Part shown: in pieces, positions 5,988 to 8,897 of the stretch | Layout: each line of letters opens with the position of its first letter | Numbering within the stretch: the stretch's first letter is position 1 | Assembly: GCA_002383325.1 (NCBI GenBank) | Contig: DFYJ01000129.1 | Span: forward strand, 4,627 to 13,523 | From: Candidatus Aminicenantes bacterium UBA4085 | GTDB lineage: Bacteria > Acidobacteriota > Aminicenantia > Aminicenantales > UBA4085 | Length of the DNA: 8,897 nucleotides | Reading direction: 5' to 3' | Notes under the pieces: generated by a model | The model's input: only the letters and a program-made list of their open reading frames with translations | What the model was told of the DNA's origin: nothing | The model's database searches: none | Translations under genes and position numbers: made by a program

Positions 5988-7592
5988 ATGGTCTTTCATA
6001 TCGCCAAGAAAGAGTTTCTTTATAATCTCCTCTCCGCCCGCTTCCTGATCGGCTTCCTTCTTTGCCTGGTCCTCATCCCGTTCAGCATCCTCATCAACGT
6101 CGAGGATTACCGCGATCAGCTCGGGCAGTACAAGGTCGACACGGATATGGCCAGGGACATGGCCGAAGTCCGGGTCTACTCCATGCTCAAGCCCCTGGTC
6201 GTGTTCCCGCCCGAGCCGCTGGGCATTTTCGGCAAGGGCTTGAGCGCCCAGGTCGGGAGCAAGGCCAAGATCCGTCTGGGGACGAAGACGCTTCTGGCCG
6301 AGGGCAAGACGGCGGCCCGGGACAATCCCTTCCTGGCCTCCTTCTTCTCGGTCGACTTCGTCGACATCGCGGCCATCATCTTTTCCCTGCTGGCATTGCT
6401 TTTCAGCTATGACGCCCTGACCCGGGAGAAGGAGGACGGCACCCTGCGCCTGCAGATGGCCAATTCGCTGGGCCGTTCGAAGCTCCTGGCCGGGAAAGTC
6501 GTCGGCATCCTGATGACGCTTCTGCCGGTCGTCGTCTTCTGCTTTCTCTTGGGCGGCGTCATCATTCTGGCCTCGCGCGACATGTCCCTGTCGGCCGGGC
6601 AGTGGGGCCGGCTGGCCCTCCTGGCCCTGATCAGCCTGGTCTATCTCGTCGTCTTCATCTTCCTCGGGCTGTTCATCTCCTCCCGCAGCCGCGGCTCCGT
6701 TTCCAGCTTGGTCGTCTGCCTGTTCCTCTGGGTGGGGCTGGTCTTCATCGTTCCCAATCTGGCATCCACTTATGCCGAGAGCTTCGTTCCCATCCAATCA
6801 CGGGACAACCTCAACGCCGTGCTCAGGGACATGGACCGAGCCTCGGAGGAGCGCATCCAGGCCGCCTGGCAGAAGCTCCCCGAGGCGGACTGGAACATGA
6901 ACTGGTACATGAACGGAAGCGAGGACGGATCGCGCGAGACGTACGGCTGCACGGCTTCGTTCTTCGAGCGGCAGCGGCGCGAAATGGCCGTCGGGGAGCC
7001 CGTGCGGCTCGATACCGCCGACCGCAAGTGGGGCCCGCAGAAAGCCTATCTCGACAGCTTGTCGAGGCAGGCCCGGGCCGCCGAGAACCTGGCGCTTCTC
7101 TCGCCGGCCGGGATCTTCCGGGCCGTGGCCACGGCCGTCTGCGGGACGGACCGCCGGGCCCAGGAAAAACGCCTCGACGATGTCCGGCGCTACCGCGAGA
7201 CGTTCCTCAACTGGTTCAAAGGCAAGAATATGTTCGAAAAATTCGAATATATCACGCCGGCGCCGCCCGCGGCTTTCATGACGGCGGACCAGATTATCGC
7301 CGCCCGAACCGGCGGGAAGTTCAAGACCTTGGCGGATTACGACGCCTGGGCCGCTAAAGAGTCCGATTTTCGAAAGACTTGGCAGGTCCTCTCGCTCGTC
7401 GATATCCCCGGCGACGGTCCCGACGACTTTCCCGTCCTCAAGCTCGACGACATGCCCCGCTTTCCCGCGCGGGCGGCGTCCTTGGCCGCCGGTCTGGCCG
7501 GCTTGGCTTTCCGGCTGGGCCTGCTGCTGTTCGAGTGCGTTTTTCTGTTCGCCCTGGCCTATGTCGCCTTCATCCGCTACGACGTGAGGTAA
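5988..7592 (+). CDS. ABC-2 type transporter permease with large external loop, 534 aa
   Basis: This is an inner-membrane permease of the same family as the leftward permeases and the first gene of the sigma-54 rightward operon. K8-E9-F10 and N13 precede TM1 (about 19-37). The first external loop holds P74-P-E-P-L...G82-K-G-L. TM2 (about 124-140) is followed by the cytoplasmic motif Y141-D142...R146-E-K-E-D-G-T-L...A158-N...G169-K170. TM3 lies at 171-195, TM4 207-231 and TM5 239-257. A loop of roughly 245 residues, probably extracytoplasmic, includes L-S-P-A at 371-374, and TM6 lies at about 503-527 before the Y-D-V-R end. It is longer than the 417-residue leftward paralogue, mainly in this loop, which could bind substrate or a partner. 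The ATG is set by AAGGAG nine bases upstream. The next permease gene starts three bases after the TAA. The substrate and ATPase partner are unknown. Confidence 0.92.
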   Translation: MVFHIAKKEFLYNLLSARFLIGFLLCLVLIPFSILINVEDYRDQLGQYKVDTDMARDMAEVRVYSMLKPLVVFPPEPLGIFGKGLSAQVGSKAKIRLGTKTLLAEGKTAARDNPFLASFFSVDFVDIAAIIFSLLALLFSYDALTREKEDGTLRLQMANSLGRSKLLAGKVVGILMTLLPVVVFCFLLGGVIILASRDMSLSAGQWGRLALLALISLVYLVVFIFLGLFISSRSRGSVSSLVVCLFLWVGLVFIVPNLASTYAESFVPIQSRDNLNAVLRDMDRASEERIQAAWQKLPEADWNMNWYMNGSEDGSRETYGCTASFFERQRREMAVGEPVRLDTADRKWGPQKAYLDSLSRQARAAENLALLSPAGIFRAVATAVCGTDRRAQEKRLDDVRRYRETFLNWFKGKNMFEKFEYITPAPPAAFMTADQIIAARTGGKFKTLADYDAWAAKESDFRKTWQVLSLVDIPGDGPDDFPVLKLDDMPRFPARAASLAAGLAGLAFRLGLLLFECVFLFALAYVAFIRYDVR

Positions 7593-7595
7593 GCC

Positions 7596-8897
7596 GTGTG
7601 GAAAACCGTTCTCAAGCGCGAAATCCAGCACAATCTCTACAGCTTCCGCTTTCTCCTGGCGCTCGTCCTGATCCTGACGGTCTTCATGGCCGGGTCGTTG
7701 TCCTTTATCCGCTCCCACGCCGGCGCTCTGGCCAAGGACCGGGAAGCTCGCAGCATCGCGGCCCGGGTCCTCGAGGAGGACGCCGCCAATGCCACTCGCC
7801 TGGCAGTCACGCGGAGGACGTTCGACCTGCGGCCCCGCGATAACGCCTTCCTGGCCGACGCCAAGGAGAAGTACCTGCCCAATTCGATCACCTACTCCGC
7901 CTGGAACGTCTTCAGCTTCGCCAACAAGAGCGGCAGCGCGAACCCGTTTCTGGCCCGCTACGACGAATTGAGTTGGGCTTTCGCCATCGCCCTCCTGGTC
8001 AGCTTCGTGGCCCTGCTTTTCACCTTCGACGCGGTCTCCGGCGAGAAAGAGAGCAAAACCCTGGCCCTGGCCATGGCCAATCCCGTGTCGCGGGGGGCTC
8101 TCCTTTTCGGCAAATACGCCAGCGCGGTGGCCTCCGTGCTGGCCACCGTCATCCCGGGGGTGCTCGTCGGTCTGCTCATCCTGACGATCTCCGGGACGGC
8201 CGCCTGGGGCTGGACTCTGGCCGCGGAGACGGCGGCCCTCTTGTTCGCGGCGGCCTTGCTGGCGGCGGCCATGGCCGCCTTCGGCCTGCTCTGCTCGGTC
8301 CTGGCCCGCAGCTCTAACGTCAGCCTGCTTCTGGCTCTGACCGCCTGGCTCCTCTTCGCCATGGTCATCCCCAACTCCAGCGGCTTTCTGGCCAAGAAAG
8401 TCTTCCCGATCGAGAAGTCCGAGTCCGTCCAGAAGCGGGTGGAACGGGCTTGGGACGATTTGAACAAGGCCGCCCCTCCGGGGAGCTGGATGCAGAACTC
8501 CGGCAATCCCTTCCTGCCTCAGCACGAGCTGCGGGCGAACCTGCAGCGCAAGCGAATGGCGGCCGAGAAAGCCATCCGGGACGACTACTACCGGGCCATG
8601 TTCCGTCAGTTCGAGAAGACGCGCCGGTTGACGGCTTTCTCGCCGGTGGCCGCCTTCGAATACCTGGCCGAGTCGATCGTCGGCGGCGGCTACCCCCGCT
8701 TTCGCCGGGTCTGGGACGACATTCTGATCTTCCAGGGGCAGTTCCAGGCCTTCTTCACGGCCTTGGATGCGGCGGACCCGAAGAGCCCGCACTGGTTCAA
8801 TCCGAGCGAGGATATCTCCACGACCAAGCAGAAGGTCTCGCCGGCGATCGTCCCGAAGTTCAGCGAGCGGCGGATGAAGCCGGCCGACCGGCTGGGG
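7596..8897 (+). CDS. ABC-2 type transporter permease, N-terminal part (cut by window end)
   Basis: The frame is open for 434 codons from a GTG at 7596 to the last base; the end of the gene is outside the window. The GTG is chosen because GAGGT lies five bases upstream and the start (W-K-T-V-L-K-R-E-I...N-L-Y-S-F-R-F) aligns with the N-termini of the other three permeases. TM1 is about 19-37, TM2 125-143, and the post-TM2 motif is F144-D145...G149-E-K-E...T155-L...A161-N...G172-K173. Further hydrophobic segments lie at about 176-199, 208-236 and 242-259. The external loop after TM5 has F-S-P-V at 348-351, matching the L-S-P-A element of its paralogues. It lacks the P-P-x-P-L...K-G-L element in the first loop, so it is the most divergent of the four. 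By analogy about 80-110 residues with a last membrane helix are missing. It is co-transcribed with the preceding permease (3-bp gap). Confidence 0.9.
   Translation, partial: MWKTVLKREIQHNLYSFRFLLALVLILTVFMAGSLSFIRSHAGALAKDREARSIAARVLEEDAANATRLAVTRRTFDLRPRDNAFLADAKEKYLPNSITYSAWNVFSFANKSGSANPFLARYDELSWAFAIALLVSFVALLFTFDAVSGEKESKTLALAMANPVSRGALLFGKYASAVASVLATVIPGVLVGLLILTISGTAAWGWTLAAETAALLFAAALLAAAMAAFGLLCSVLARSSNVSLLLALTAWLLFAMVIPNSSGFLAKKVFPIEKSESVQKRVERAWDDLNKAAPPGSWMQNSGNPFLPQHELRANLQRKRMAAEKAIRDDYYRAMFRQFEKTRRLTAFSPVAAFEYLAESIVGGGYPRFRRVWDDILIFQGQFQAFFTALDAADPKSPHWFNPSEDISTTKQKVSPAIVPKFSERRMKPADRLG

Noticed and set aside
5775..6797. Minus-strand open frame over the intergenic region and the first rightward permease
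   Set aside because: It is antisense to a convincing permease, has D/E/Q-rich low-complexity composition, and crosses the rightward sigma-54 promoter.
6798..8792. Long open frame (664 codons) on the minus strand
   Set aside because: It lies antisense to the two rightward permeases, whose frames show clear membrane helices, family motifs and ribosome sites. The antisense product is a featureless G/Q/E/R-rich chain, the usual mirror of GC-rich codon bias.

Overview
The window looks like bacterial DNA from a Gram-negative, GC-rich organism. The evidence is a TolC-type outer-membrane efflux protein, signal peptides, Shine-Dalgarno sites before nearly every gene and strong G/C preference at third codon positions. 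The mix of an ABC-2 export cluster, a NEW3-like membrane protein and sigma-54 promoters would fit Acidobacteriota or Aminicenantota, but that placement is inference and the phylum cannot be proven from this sequence.

The layout is two divergent operons around a 366-bp intergenic region (5622-5987). The leftward operon runs from 5621 to beyond base 1 and holds five tightly packed genes: a TolC-like outer-membrane channel, an exported membrane-anchored protein with an adaptor-like helical hairpin and a NEW3-like domain, an ABC ATPase, an ABC-2 permease, and a second ABC-2 permease cut by the window edge. Gaps range from a 4-bp overlap to 23 bp. The rightward operon starts at 5988 and holds two more ABC-2 permeases of the same family; the second is cut at 8897 and no ATPase is visible on that side.

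The four permeases are paralogues. They share an N-terminal K/R-E-I/F...N motif before TM1 and a cytoplasmic motif after TM2 ([FY]D...E[KR]E..TL.L..AN...R....GK). The leftward genes together could form a complete inner-membrane-to-outer-membrane ABC exporter, in arrangement like YbhGFSR or MacAB-TolC, with the NEW3-like protein in the place of the usual periplasmic adaptor. The rightward permeases may use the same ATPase or one encoded beyond the window.

The intergenic region carries two facing-away sigma-54 type (-24/-12) promoters. The rightward one matches the consensus fully (TGGCAC-N5-TTGCA) and the leftward one has one mismatch. Between them lie two copies, in opposite orientation, of a 27-bp pseudo-palindromic site, plus a cluster of TACCCG elements. 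These are good candidates for binding sites of a sigma-54 enhancer-binding protein, which is not encoded in the window. No RNA gene, insertion sequence, CRISPR array or clear terminator was seen.
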